Shown in pieces: positions 23,753-36,382 of a DNA stretch of 64,000 nucleotides. The notes under the pieces were generated by a model. It worked only from the letters and a program-made list of their open reading frames with translations. It made no database searches and was not told where the DNA came from. Within the stretch, counting starts at the first letter, position 1. Every line of letters begins with the position of its first letter. The position numbers were made by a program, and so were the translations under genes. The stretch covers positions 103,361,157 through 103,425,156 of the forward strand of contig NC_134089.1 of assembly GCF_000715075.1 (NCBI RefSeq). Reading direction: 5' to 3'. The stretch comes from Nicotiana tabacum (lineage: Eukaryota > Streptophyta > Magnoliopsida > Solanales > Solanaceae).

Positions 23753-26024
23753 CTACTTCGTTGTTTGCTTATCCTTTGGCTCCTTCAATATTGAAGGTGT
23801 CGATGTTGGTGCCACATCGTGCACTGCGAACATCTCCCTTGCAGCATGTTGCTCCCTGTATACCGTTTTTATTCCGTCCTTTGATGGAAACTTCATTATT
23901 CGATGAAGGGTTGATAGTATTGCTCTCATGCAGTGTATCCATGGCCTTCCAAGCAAGGCATTGTATCTCATATCTCCTTCGATAACATGAAACTTGGCAT
24001 TTTTGGGCTGTTTTGGCCATGTTGACTTGGAGGGTGATTTCCCCTTTAATTGTCTCGCTCACCATGTTGAATCTATTGAGGACTCGAGAGGCAGTCATGA
24101 TTTAGTCGAGTAGTCCGAGCTGCTCCACCACCCTTGACCTGATAATGTTGGCCGAGCTACCTTGGTCCACAAGTACACGTTTAATTTGAAATGTATTTAC
24201 AAGAAAAAAGATCACCAATGCATCGTTATGAGGCTGATATAGGGTCTTGATGTCCTTGTCACTGAATGTGAGAGCGTCCTCGGATATGTAACCTCGAGTT
24301 CGTTTTTCCCTAGTGATGGATATTTTTGTTCTTTTGATAATGGGTTCCTGCGGGATGCCGATTCCCCCAACGATCATGTGGATGACATGTTGTGGTTCTT
24401 CTGTTTCATTTTTTCTGTTCGCCTCTCTTTCCCGAAATTGATTTTGGCTCAGTCGCTGAGGAACTGTTGGAGGTGCCCTTTGCTGAGTAGTTGGGCTACT
24501 TCTTCTCGGAGCTGTCTGCAATCTTTGGTCCTATGACCGTATGTGCCATGGAATTCACACACCAGGTTAGGATTCCTCTGCGACGGATCTGATTATACGG
24601 GCCTTGGACACCTGGTGTCTTTGATTTACCTATGGCTGATACGAAGACCGAAACATCAACATTGAAGTTGTACTCAGATAACTAGGGTGCCTCAGTCGGC
24701 CCTATGTATCTGTCGAATCAGGCTCTATTTACGAGTCCCCAAGGATTCTGACCTCGGTTTGCCCTTCGGTTATTTAAGGGTATGTTATGCCTTGGGGCAT
24801 TTCTTCGTTCTTTGGTGTATGGTTGGTACCTTTCCTTGTATGGTTTTGGCTCCTTTGCTAGGAGCCTGCAAGGATATACTGAGCCAGAGGGGGCTCCTAG
24901 TTGGTCGTCCTCGACCCTAAATTTTTATTGATATCGATTGTAGACATCCGACCAAGTCACAGCGGGATATTCAACCAAGTTCTGCTTCAGCTGCTTTGAG
25001 GACACCGAGATTCGATCGTTTAAACCTTGGGTGAAGGCCTGCACTCCCAGTCATCGGATACTGGAGGCAATTCCATTCACTCCATTTGAAAGCGAGATAC
25101 AAACTCCCGCAACATCTCATTGTCCCTTTGTTTGATTTTGAAGACGTCGTACTTCCTTGTAGCAACCTTGATGGCTCCGGCATGTGCCTTTATAAAAGAA
25201 TCTGCCATCATGGCAAATAAGTCTATCGAGTTTGGGAATAGGTTGTGATACCACATCATTGCCCCTTTCGAAAGTGTTTCTCCGAACTTCTTTAACAGGA
25301 CGTATTCGATCTTCTCGTCCTTCTAGTCATTTCCCTTTATGGCATAAGTGTAAGCAATGACGTGCTCGTTGGGATCCGAGGTTCCGTTGTAGTTTGGGAG
25401 ATCAGGCATTCTGAATTTCTTCGGGATGGGCTTCGGAGCCGCACTCAACAGGAATGACTTTTGTATGAATTTCTTTAAATCAACACCCGTTGGGATCGGA
25501 GGTGTGCCCGGGATTTGATCGACCCTTGAATTGTATATCTCCACGTTTTTATCATTAGCTTCTATCTTTTTTTCACCCAATTCAATCCTCTTTGTGAGGT
25601 CATCGAGCATCTTCATAATAGTAGGGTCGACTGCTGACTCGTTGTTGCTCGATCTTTCCGGCACCTATTCGGCTTGAGGGGCCGTTTTCGGTATTGCTGT
25701 GCTTGGAGTTTTTTGGTGGCTTTGCAGTTGAGAAATCGCCAGCTGTTGTGCCTGTAACATCTCAAAATTGACGTGAAGGCTAACCTCTTGTTTCCCCCGA
25801 GCTGGTGTTTTCTAAGCTTCTTGTTGGTTCTCTTGGCGTATACTCCTGTTAGTGTGGGAGCTTATATCGACATGTTGGGTGTTATGAGAGACCACATCTT
25901 TGGGGATTGGCTATGGTGCATCCTCAGGGTTTTGCGGTGGTACACCGACACCTGAAACAGCTGCAGCATTCTCTCTATGGTCTTCAAGACCGTTGTTTTC
26001 GTGTACATTCACTGAGTTAGACAT
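23753..26024 (-). pseudogene. gag-pro: Tat-lineage gag-protease (pol absent)
   Basis: Starts with the ATG at 26024 (MSNSVNVHENN), 97 bases inside the PBS. Gag core: 25664-25323 (KKFRMPDLPNYNGTSDPNEH, the usual 'P..DGT.DP..H' entry) and 25259-25077 (GAMMWYHNLFPNSI upstream, then FIKAHAG and MLREFVSRFQ). 25070-24530 is riddled with stops. Protease: 24521-24102 ends with KRVLVDQGSSANI (catalytic D-x-G at about 24137-24172), and 23971-23753 begins YNALLGRPWIH, the C-terminal protease motif. Gag coats element RNA and protease would process it. At least five in-frame stops and shifts; no RT, RNase H or integrase follows. The layout suggests a non-autonomous derivative or a pol deletion. Confidence 0.85.
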
Positions 26025-26120
26025 TTTGACCTGAAATCAAAGATTCTTGGGAAAGAAAAAGTATGAAGAATAACTTGCGTTATTTAGTAAACCAGCACAA
26101 AAACAATCACTATTATTTTT

Positions 26121-26139
26121 AGCCCCACGGTGGGCGCCA
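26121..26139 (-). promoter_or_regulatory. Primer-binding site of Tat-lineage element
   Basis: Minus strand TGGCGCCCACCGTGGGGCT, next to the end of the right-hand LTR at 26143. This sequence is familiar as a PBS of plant Ty3 elements. It fixes the element's direction as right-to-left. The tRNA was not identified. Confidence 0.8.
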
Positions 26140-26142
26140 AAC

Positions 26143-26864
26143 TATTTACCTTGAAAACGATAATAACAATTTAATTTGATTATTGTGGTTCTAAAAATAT
26201 GTGATTTATTTTTATGCTAGTTTTTAGGCAGTAGATGCTAAGTGTGAGCTAGGAGAATGAGATGAGAGCTTAAAAATAGTTTGCTCTGCAAAACCAAGTG
26301 ATCAAGAATCGGGGCCTCGAGCTAGGCTATACGGGACCTTGGGGTCGAGCTAAGCGTTAGACTGTGGGCAGCCGATGAAGGACTAACAGCTCTAAGGGCC
26401 TTGATAATGGCTCTTTATGATCAATGATAAATAATAAATGAAGAACAATCAATGATATACAATAAATGTAAGCAATAAATCAAAGGAAAGACAATAGAGA
26501 GTGTTTAAGTTAGAGAGCAGAGAATGTTCTTGTATTGTATTGAATATCATGTGTGCAAAAAATAACAAGGGTCCCCTTTATATAGGAGGGGGTAATCCCA
26601 ACATAGTACATATGTATTTATTATAGCCATTTAATGCCACGGTACGGGCTTGTACTATTCTTATGGACTTGGTATCTAACCACTCGCCTTGGGAATCTCC
26701 CACTCGTTCATCATAGCCACCAATTTGTACTGCCCCGAGGTCGAGCTATGCCTCGAGCATTCGGGTTCATCAAAACCTTGGGTTGTGCCTCGAGCCTTCT
26801 AGAAACGTGGTATAGAATACAATGATGATCCCAAAATCGAATTCTCCGACTTTAGCCGTATAAA
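26143..26864 (-). mobile_element. 5' LTR of Tat-lineage element (722 bp)
   Basis: Partner of 16786-17510. On the minus strand it starts TTTATACGGC at 26864 (the first bases changed from TG) and ends GGTAAATA before the PBS. The minus strand carries a CCTATATAAAGG TATA box near 26576-26587. Many differences between the two LTRs, including a gap near 26625, indicate an old insertion. Confidence 0.85.
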
Positions 26865-26869
26865 AAGGT
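26865..26869. repeat. Target-site duplication AAGGT (right), Tat element
   Basis: Matches AAGGT at 16781-16785; together they bracket a 10,079-bp insertion. Confidence 0.8.
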
Positions 26870-28591
26870 CATAAATTCTTAGGCAGCATGGACGGTTTCA
26901 GATGACTAGATAAATGACATTACTATTTGGTATGGCTTGAGAGTATACATTTCAGAAGGGGCAATGTGTTTTGATCTGTGGATACTTCATTGGCATTTCG
27001 GCACTCTCCTAGTTGATTGACTGCTGATGTTCAAATTTTCCTTTGTGGAATAGATGAATTATAGAAATATTCCCATGGGATGATCGTGTATTGGAGAAGT
27101 GTTAGACATTCAGGCAATGGAGTTGAGATCGGATATGGTGATTCGTGTGTTCTATGGATTTGGAGACTGGGAGTCCTCATGAGTAGATTGTTTCGTGGTT
27201 GTGGACTGTGAAAATGTAGCCAAGGTTAGTCAGAGGATAGTATGTATTGTTATTTAGTCATTGTAGACTTTCAGAGGGTTATTTATCTATTGTGGGTGAC
27301 CTGAGGTTATTTGGGGTTTATGGGTAGGCCCAATATGGATGTGTGTTTTACACCGGGTCGGATTTGTTGACTCCAAACTACTATAATTGAGGGATGTGCC
27401 ATTCAGTTGTTGTTGAGCTTATTCGTGTTCTAAAATGATCTGTGAGTTGCCCTTCTATGTTACAAGGAGTTGTAATTCATTGGTTATATGCACACATGGT
27501 GCGGTTCTATTTGGGCTTTATAGCGGAAATTTGAGCAAGATGAGTATTTAGGTATTACGTGATTGATTGTGCATTGCCTTATTCTTTTTGGATGGTGGCA
27601 TTGTGTTATTTCCTCTCCGTGGTTATGGTAATGCACTTTAGGTACTTGATGTCGAATTTCGAGTGGTTATGGATTTTGATCAGGGTGGCTCGAGGTATAT
27701 AATATGGACCATCATTTGGATGGGGGTCACGCATTGTAGCAGAGTTATATAGAGGTATGATCCTTTGTGTTAGATTCGTGTGTTTTGGTTCTGCGGTGAG
27801 TGATGGGTTCTTAGCATTGTGTTATGGTGATACCCGTTGAACTTATGGGACGGTTCTCTTGTTTGATGTCATTTTCCATATTTGCGTACATTTGGAATTT
27901 AGCTTATTGGTGCACGGATTGCACATGTTGTGGCTTTAGATTGTATTGAAGTGTCATGTCACTAGAGCGGTCGTTTTGGATGAGATGAGGTCATTGGGCC
28001 TAAAATGGATACTATCGGAATTGATTACAGCATGTTTGGAAGGATATTGATGCTTATCGGCTTAGAAATTTACTATAGTTCCTATCAAAGGAAAGAAGTT
28101 CCACAACTTGTTGATCTGACGAATGGTTATGAGTTTATGCGTGTTTCTTTCATCATTGGCAATATATGAAGGTGTTAGAACGAGGCTCTATTTGATAAGA
28201 GGTTTATTAATGGTATTGAGTTGTTTTGAGCAGCTACTGTGATTAGAAGTTATCGCTATGAGTGTTTGCGTTATGTGGTATATTATGTGATTACATCTTG
28301 GGTTACGAATATGGCTTGATACAGCTTGTTCAGACTTATAAAGTGTGTAGATGCGAGATTCTGATCTCATAGAAAATTTCGGATATGGAAATTGGACTCT
28401 AAAGCTTATGGGCTAGGTTAGATTTAAAAATTTCAGTCATGGTGTGTTATCAGATCTATATGGGATAGGGTAATACGGGATCACCTCCCCCCCCCCCGGG
28501 TATGTGCATAGTGAGGTTACACGGCGATTTGATGGATTTTGGAACAACTCTTGGTACGTTCGAGGACGAACATATGTTTAAGTGGGGAGGA
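26870..28591 (+). mobile_element. Host chromovirus, noncoding 3' internal region and polypurine tract
   Basis: Continuation of 15421-16785 across the Tat insertion. G/T-rich, no gene. The end, 28545-28591, carries TTCGAGGACGAACATATG and then AAGTGGGGAGGA at 28580-28591, a polypurine tract directly before the LTR start TGTAACGACC at 28592; this ending is standard for Solanaceae chromoviruses. A 10-12-base C run lies near 28487. Confidence 0.7.
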
Positions 28592-28786
28592 TGTAACGAC
28601 CCGACCGGTCGTTTTGAGCATTTGCACTTCGCTCAGTTGCTTGAGGGCATGATTAGCTCCGTATGATGTACTATGACTTATGTGAATGGTCGGTTTATTT
28701 TTCAAGTTATTCGAAATTGATTTGGAAGAATGATCCTCCGCTTGAAGCTTTAAATTTGAAAAATGTGACCAAGTTTGACTTCTTAG
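28592..28786 (+). mobile_element. Host chromovirus 3' LTR, piece 1 of 3
   Basis: Starts TGTAACGACCCGACCGGTCG right after the polypurine tract and is cut after 195 bases by the solo Ogre-like LTR; continues at 32841. Confidence 0.85.
28782..28786. repeat. Target-site duplication CTTAG (left), solo LTR
   Basis: CTTAG at 28782-28786 is repeated at 32836-32840, directly against both ends of the solo LTR. Confidence 0.9.
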
Positions 28787-31700
28787 TGTCACACCTCCTT
28801 TTTACTTACACTCCGCAAAGAGTGTATAAGGGAGTTTTTTCCAACTTAAAGCGACAATCGAAACGGGATTATTTTTATTAAAATTTCAGAGTCGCCACTT
28901 GGGATAGTCTAAGGTGTCCCAAGTCACCGGTTTAAAATCCCGAGTTGAGGAAAGGTTGACTCTGTAATACAGTCCACGAATACAGAAATCCTGGTAAGGA
29001 ATTCAGTTAACCCGGGAGAAAGTGTTAGACATTACCGATTTCCGTGGTTTTAGCACGGTCGCTCAACTGTTGTATTTGGATTAATTATCTGATTTTAAAC
29101 AATTATGAACCTACGTAAATTTAACTTTTTATCCGCTTTTATTTAATATTAGGAAGATTTCAACGTTATTCAAAACATGTCTTGAACCACGTCACATAAA
29201 TGCACCCGCGGTTACCGATATATTTTATCTAACATTGTTGGGATTTGGATTTGGGTCACATAAATGTGCACCCGAGTTTAGGAAGGTAAATTATTAAAAT
29301 AGCATGCCTAAAGCAACTACGCACTTTCAAGTTTGCGAGGGCCATGGAAGTTCAACTAAATGGCACGCCTCGATTTCTAAAGATTTAAGATATTAATTAA
29401 GCTAGGGCCATGCATTTTAGGATTTATTTGGCACGGCGCACCTCAAATCCAATTTTAAAGGGAGTTCAAGCTAAACTCTCGAAAGTCGGAACTGCTTCTG
29501 TTATTTAACAAAGCTCACCTCAACTACCGAAGGGGTCTAATTGATTAATTAAAGGCTTAACGTGATTTGAATTTAATCTAGACCAACACATAATTTAACC
29601 CTTAATAATCAGTAGAATAAAATGACCCAATGTTTGGTTATGTGCGAAGCTCAGTTAACAACAGGCCCAAATCAGCATTTTTGAAGCTTGCACATCGAAA
29701 CCAAAAGGGCTAGGCTTAAATGAAGCCTGTATCACATCTGGGACGTCAAGGGGACATTGGGCCACCGCTAAAAGGCCCAATTGCAAAATCCAGCACTAAG
29801 TATTGATTTTGCACAAGATTTTTAGAATTAAAAGCCATTACTGCCCTGGAGACAAATACCAAGCATGTTCCTAATGTTCAACCCTTTTCAAATTAAAAGA
29901 AATCTTTTACTGTCATGAGAACCCATACACAGTCACTTAAACTCTAATAGAACAGATACTTCAATTTGATTCCATTTACTAAATCCCACCTCGAATAGCC
30001 TTAAACAGAAAATTGATTTATATTCTACACATATCCATACTCACTTTTGAGGAATCACTTAAATTGGACAATGTTTATATAATAAATTTGAACCCTTCAC
30101 GCCATGCCTCTGAATTCCTTTTTCGAAACAGACTTTGAAACTGTGAAGTAAAAAACTCATTCCACAGATATTAAACACATGACTGATTTATGCCAAATCT
30201 TAGACAATACTCATAGGTAAATTAAGCTATTTTCAACATGAACTCATAATCATACACCACAAGTCATTCATAGCAACAAGAACATTTTCAGTATCTTTCA
30301 AATAGCACACTATGCATCACCATTTTTGCCCTTAGCCTCTTTACGGCCAGTTCAAACATGAGGTTATCACCCAGCATGAACACTTATTTCATCTAAAACT
30401 AAAACATTTAAGACAGATTTGATTTGACTGAGTCTTCTAATACAATCGTTCTATCAGTCCCCAAATCAAATACAATTATAAGAGTTTGACTATTCAAAAT
30501 AGAAACCAACTAGAATACACAATGGATCAGGTATCTAAAGATATAAACATCATGGAAAAGGTAACTGAAACACAAGTAAAGCTAATGTCGTGCTTTCAAC
30601 TCTGTTTTTCATTTCCACCTTCAAGGTGAACCTCACATTATGTAGAATTCAGAAAATGTACCTGAGAATAAGGGAAAGCAAATGAAGTAAGGAATCGGTA
30701 GAACAAGCAGTAGCAGAATAGAACCCAGCAACAGCAATGGAATAGTAACCCCACCGCAGCTCAAACTCAACTTTTAAAATCCCAAAGTCAAACCATCTTC
30801 AACCCAGGTACAGAATTGGAGCTTTTAGAAAGATTCTCACTAATGTCAGAAATTTCAAACTAATCAGAATTTTGAACAATTTTTCACAAAGAAATGCAGA
30901 GAAATCAGTGTGTTTCCAAAGTTTTCAGCCTTTTCAGTTTTTTGCAGAATTTCGTTTCCCTCAGAACTTTAACTCTTGAAGTCTATGAAATAGTAAAATT
31001 ATGCAGCTTCTATATTTTTGGATTTCCAGCTCTCAAACTCTGCCTTGAAAGCCAAGAAAAGCTGCCTTTATAGGCAAGGCACTAGGGCAACCTAAAGAAA
31101 TCAGATTTTTCATTTTGACCCTTTTCATATTTTCGTTTTTGCTCCAAAGCCCTTAGTTTAAAACATCAGAATTCATATAAGTCCCCACCCCACTTCCTAG
31201 AAGTTTCTGAATTCTGTTACTCAAGATTCCCTTCCCCAATTGCCAAAATTACCCTTTTAAAACCCCTATTTATTACCATTCTAGCCAAACAAAACTTCGG
31301 TCCAATTGACCCAAGTTAATGGGTCCAACTAAACCCAATTCAGTTCATTCCCGAGCTAGTCGATCTTTGTGAGCCCAAACATGGTTCACCAATTTAGAAA
31401 TTAGCCTAGAATCGCCCAAAAGAGGAAACATGGTAGACTTAATTCAAAATCAAAAAAGGAAAAGAAATGAAACTATACTAATTAACAGCAACAAAATAAC
31501 AATACTGATAAACAATGTCATGCAAGGACAATTGACCATTGGACGAACCCAAAGGAATCAAACGAAAAAAAATATAAGAAGAAACAGAGGAGTAGAACAG
31601 AAAGAATACTGAAAAGGAGATAAAGAAGAAAAATAATACCTAAAAAGATTTGGACAATGGAGATGGGAGTCAGCCTTCAAATCTTTGATTTTCGGCCCAA

Positions 31701-32835
31701 TCCAAAATTAATCATGTGTTTTTATATCAAAGACACACGAATAATATCGGTTTAGGCCTAAAATCTTCGTCGATTCTGACCTTCAGACTTTTGGGTTGCC
31801 CCTTCAAATCCAGATTCGAGGAGCTTCACTAATATTCGAGGGAAACGGAGTGGATTTCTGGAATGAGGGTGAGACGGGGGTTCAGGGGTGTTATTTTGGT
31901 GAGGATTGGAGGCATTAGGGTTTTGGTTGTTTTCTTCGATTCAAGATTCCAAGAGTTCTGGTAAGATTCGAGGGAGGGGGTTTGGAGATTTGGAATGGGG
32001 AAGTGGAGAATAATTAGGGTATAAATTTGGTAGTGGTTGGATGTCGGCCGCCGCCGTGGGCGATTTCCGGCGGGCGGTTCATGGCGGAGGCAGAAGGTTC
32101 AGCGAAGGAGATGAAGTGGGGTAGGGTCTGAGGGGGGTGACTAATTCAGACATATATATATATATATATCAACGAGAAACCAGTTCTTTTCCGTTGGATT
32201 GGAAACTATCAACGGCTCAGATCAAGCCTGACGAAACGACGTCGTTTTGGCCTTAGGGTGCGGCAGACCGAGTTAGGGGACGGGTCTGGTCTGGGATTCG
32301 GGCAGGTTTGGATGGGTTTCACATTGGGCCTAGAAAGAATTAACATAAGTGGACCAAAATCAGCTCCTCTCAATTCTTTCCTTTTCTTATTAATTCATTT
32401 TTCTTCAATATTCTTTTCTTTTCCTTTTATTTCATAATTAAAATTAAAACCTAAATTAAATCCTAAAACTAAATTAACCTGAAAAAATACTAATTAAAAA
32501 AAATAAAAATTATCACATTTAATTAAAAACAAACTAAAAGGAAAACTACTCAAAATCAAAGTAAAAATCAAAAGGTGCCAATTAAACTATTTTTGTGATT
32601 TTTCCTTTTTATAAAATAATTTAATTACTAAATAATTCTTAAAATGAAAAATTAATTCATAAATGCACATGCAACGCATTTTTTTGTATTTTTCACTAAT
32701 TAAAATGCACAAACAAAAATGCAAACAATTAACAGAAAATGCCACAAAATCCACAAAATTGCAAACACTAAAAGAAATTATTTTGTTTTGAAGTTATGGG
32801 AGTAATTGATATAGGGCAAAAATCACGTTCTCACA
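28787..32835 (-). mobile_element. Solo Ogre-like LTR (4,049 bp)
   Basis: Minus strand starts TGTGAGAACGTGATTTTTGC at 32835 and ends AGGAGGTGTGACA at 28787, with perfect 5-bp target repeats on both sides and no PBS or internal sequence: the mark of LTR-LTR recombination that removed an Ogre-type body. Its last ~700 bases (28787-29500) align, reversed, with the 3' ends of the 4,520-bp Ogre LTRs. Minus-strand CCTATAAAGG (31065-31074) is a likely TATA box, and a AACGACGTCGTTT box lies near 32236. Short frames inside have no family. The G/C-rich stretch at 32045-32090 (GGCCGCCGCCG) is unlike the rest. Confidence 0.9.
31066..31073 (-). promoter_or_regulatory. Likely TATA box of solo LTR
   Basis: Minus strand CTATAAAG within TTGCCTATAAAGGCAGC. 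It resembles the GCCTATAAATAGG box at 37761 of the complete Ogre LTR. Confidence 0.5.
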
Positions 32836-35591
32836 CTTAGTATTTGACCTCAGTTAGATTTCAGATGGTTCTCTTAGCTCTGTTGGGTAATTTTGGACTT
32901 AGGAGCATGTTCGGATCGTGATTTGGAGGTCCGTAGTGGAATTTGTCTTGAAATGGCAAAAGTTGGAATTTTGAAAAGTTTGATCGGGAGTGGACTTTTT
33001 GATATCAGGGTCTAATTCTGATTCCAGAAGTTGCAGCGGATACATAATGTCAAATTTGACTTGTGTGCAAAATTTGAGGTCAATCGAACGTGATTTGATA
33101 GGTTTCGGCATCGGCTGTGGAAGTTGAAGTTTCAAAGTTCAATAATTTCAAATTGAGGTATGATTCATTGTTTTGATGTTGTTATGTGTGTTTTGAGGCC
33201 TCGAGTAGGTCAGTGTGATGATTTGTGACTTGTTGGTATGATTGGACGGGGTCCCGAGGGGCTCGGGCGTGTTTCAGATTGATTTCGGATCATTTTCTTT
33301 AATATTGCTATTGATGGTTCTGGTGTGACCGCACCAGCGGATGGTATGCACAGGTGCGGTGGTCACATAAGCGATGAAGTGCTCGCATGAGCGAAATTAG
33401 TGCTGGGTGCGGAAGACCGCAGAAGCGAAGATTTGGGCGCATATGCAGATATGTAGGTGCGAAGTGATTGAGCGCAGGACCGAGGTTTTTCACATTTGTG
33501 GATGGTGGCTCGCACCTGCGATGTCGCAGAAGCGAATATGTTGTCCGTAGGTTCAAGGGTCGAATCTTCAGTTGATTCTACAGAAGCAGGGGTTATGTCG
33601 CGGAAGCGACGCCGCAAAAGCAGCTAATGTGTTCGCAGATGCTGAAGTGCTGGTCAGAATGTTAAATACAAGGGTTCGTGATTTTGGCTTCATTTTTACA
33701 TTTCCAAGCATGGATTGGGGAGATTTTGGAGCAATTTTCATCACAAGGATTGGGGTAAGTATTCTACACTTAGTCTTGGTTATATTTCATGAATCTATCT
33801 TCGTTTTTAGCTTTTGGTTGATGAATTGAAAGAGGAAAATTAGGGGTTTTGGCCTAATGTTTCATAATATGAAATTTTGAGTTTTGAACACCGATTTGGA
33901 GTCGGATTTGAGTGAAACTAGTATGGTTGGACTTGTACTTGAATGGGTTGTTGGATTTTGTGAGTTTTGCCGAGTTTTGAGGCATGGGCCCCGGTGTATT
34001 TTTGGACGGATTTGGGATTTGACTTAGAATTTGATCTGTATCATTTGTAATTGTTTCCTTGGGATTTATCTAATGTATTTGAGTTGCTTTTGGCTAGTGT
34101 TGAGCCGTTCGGAGGTCGCTACGTGTATGATGGCATTCTTGAAGCATCACTTGGCTTGCTCGGTGTCAGAATTGGCTTGTTTGACATAAGTAACTCTTCT
34201 AAACTTAGTGCTAAGGGTATGAAACCCCGAACTATGTGCTATGTGGTTGGTGTTGAGGTGACGCACATACTAGATAACATGCGTGTGGGCATGCACTCTG
34301 TGAGTTGTGACTTTGTTGTTTCCAGGGCACTGTTTAGTGGCCCACTTTGTTGATATTTGTGTTTTTTCACCATGTGATAAAGTAATTGAGCAGTACATCA
34401 TGCTACATATTATGTTTAGGCTTTATGCTGATATTATTGCGACCCCTAGTGGTCGTTTCTTGCTGTTATCTCATTGATTTTATTGATATTTCATACTTAG
34501 TCACATTCACGCATTTATATCATATCTCAGTCTTAGTTGTTACTTATTGATACATCATATCATTATTCCAGGTCAGTTTTCATGACATTTGAGCCCGTGG
34601 GTGAGACTGGAGAGATTGATGATAGAGTGAGGCCGGGAGCCTGATTATGAGTGACAGTTATGGGATCGGGTTGTACGCCGCAGCATGTTATATTGATTTA
34701 TTCCATGATTGGCTTGTTATAGCGCTTGGGCTGAAGGAGTCCCTTCGCAGTCTATACACCCCCAGTGAGCGCGGAGGATATTATTGAGGACTGGATTTAA
34801 TGGATTTTTCCTAAGTATTTGATATCTGGAGATGGATTTCTCCACTGGGTTGGATTTCCCTTTTTCCTTGGTACTGGGTGACTTATAGTCAGTGTTGTAT
34901 ATGTTCCGAGATGGATTTTCCTCAGCCGTATGGTCCATATACAGTATCGAGTGGTTGAGTATGATGAGTGGAAAGTGTGATACAATGAGGTTGAGTAATC
35001 TGAGAATATGAGTACATGATTCATCTCTGAGATACATGGCATTGGCATGCATATATGGCATACATGCACAGAGGCGCATTTCGTAATGTTGTACGGTATC
35101 ACATCATTCATGACTTTTTCTCACACATGATATGTGGCATAGAGCGGTATTTCACACTTGTTATTTGGGAAGGAAATGAAACATTTTTATTTATTATGGA
35201 AAGAATTTTCCGGAAAAATTACAGTTTTCAAACTATCTCAAAAACTTTTTGATGATTTCGATAAAAGATTTGGATTTTCATTGATATCCTTGAAAAGCGG
35301 AACTATTTTTCGAAAACTGTGTAAAAGTTGAACATTTTTATCTTTGAGATTATTTACGTGTTTATATGCTCTACGTTGTATGAACTATTGTTGGTCATTG
35401 GTGTGGGACCCAACCTATGTTCCAGCTCGTCACTACTTTCAATCTGAGGTTAGGTTTGTTACTTTTTGAGTACCTGGGGTCAATTGTACTTATACTGCAC
35501 ATCGCGTGCAAATCTCGGATGTCGATGTTTGCTGGATTTGAAGGCGTACTTGTGTTTCTGTTGTAGCTTCCTCTTCTTCATGGTAGCCTTA
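32836..35591 (+). mobile_element. Host chromovirus 3' LTR, piece 2 of 3
   Basis: Resumes the LTR after the duplicated CTTAG and runs to the Ogre insertion. It contains TTTTGGACTTAGGAGC (~32891) and GGAGGTCCGTAG (~32925), shared with the LTR fragments at 59831, 60947 and 60986, the GCGA-word cluster at 33300-33660, and a 'GACGCACATACTAGATAACATGC' type segment (~34260) shared with ~62251. No gene; frames such as 34051-34353 are LTR sequence. Confidence 0.8.
35587..35591. repeat. Target-site duplication CCTTA (left), Ogre element
   Basis: CCTTA at 35587-35591 and again at 58774-58778, flush with both LTRs. Confidence 0.95.
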
Positions 35592-36078
35592 TGTGAGCAC
35601 GTGATTTTTGATTCACGGAAACTACTCCAAAAGAAATCGAAAATAAAGCAAGTTACCTTCGGGTACAATTTTGAGAATATGCGTGACATTTTGATAATTG
35701 TTCTGTCTGTAAACACTCACCTTGCAATAGTTGAAACTACAAAAATACATGTTGCATGCATTTAGGAATTAATGGTACATTTAGAAATTAATTAACCATA
35801 ATTTGGTTAAAAGAAAATCAAAAATATATGCATGTGTGTTTCTTGTCATTGAGTGATTTTATTTAAATTTGTCTGTTAATTATTATAGGTGTTAAATAAT
35901 ATGTGTGTAATTTTATTTTTGATTTTACAATTTATTTAGGATTTTTGTTTAATTTTGGTAATCCTAAGTGGGTAAAATATCAAGGAAACCTGGTTTGGGC
36001 CAGGTGGAACCAAACTTTCAGGCCCAAACCAACCACATGGATCTAGTCCAAACCCAAGCTGCCCAGGCTCGGCCCCAA

Positions 36079-36302
36079 ACGACGTTGTATCAGCGTCCCC
36101 GTCTTGAGCCATTGATTTGATTCAAATGAACGGTCCCGATCAGGCCACTCATTAAACCTCAATGACGTCGTTGCAGGCACGTTGATCTGAGCCGTCCAAC
36201 CCCATTGATCCAACGGATCCTGGCCCTCCCCTAGACCCGTTAACCTGACCCGATCCATTCTCATACCCAGTCTCACCCACCACTACGCCCAAACGACGTC
36301 GT
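36079..36302 (+). promoter_or_regulatory. Three ACGACGTCGT-type boxes upstream of LTR TATA
   Basis: ACGACGTTGT at 36079-36088, TGACGTCGTT at 36163-36172 and ACGACGTCGT at 36293-36302. All hold a (G)ACGT core of the kind bound by plant bZIP factors. The 3' LTR has them near 54738, 54825 and 54954, the middle one altered to ACGACGCCGT. Confidence 0.5.
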
Positions 36303-36317
36303 CCCCCTCCTGTGAAT

Positions 36318-36360
36318 AGATCCTGGCCATCAATCTCACCCGATCCAACGGCCAGGATCT
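36318..36360. promoter_or_regulatory. Perfect 11-bp inverted repeat ahead of LTR TATA box
   Basis: AGATCCTGGCC (36318-36328) and GGCCAGGATCT (36350-36360) are exact reverse complements around a 21-base loop, ending 14 bases before TATATAAG at 36375. Both arms are unchanged in the 3' LTR (54980-54990, 55012-55022). Confidence 0.7.
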
Positions 36361-36374
36361 AAACCCCTAAGTCG

Positions 36375-36382
36375 TATATAAG
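36375..36382 (+). promoter_or_regulatory. Upstream TATA box of Ogre 5' LTR
   Basis: TATATAAG followed by a pyrimidine-rich stretch and AAACCCTAG (~36473), a telo-box-like motif common just downstream of plant transcription starts. Conserved at 55037-55044. Confidence 0.5.
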
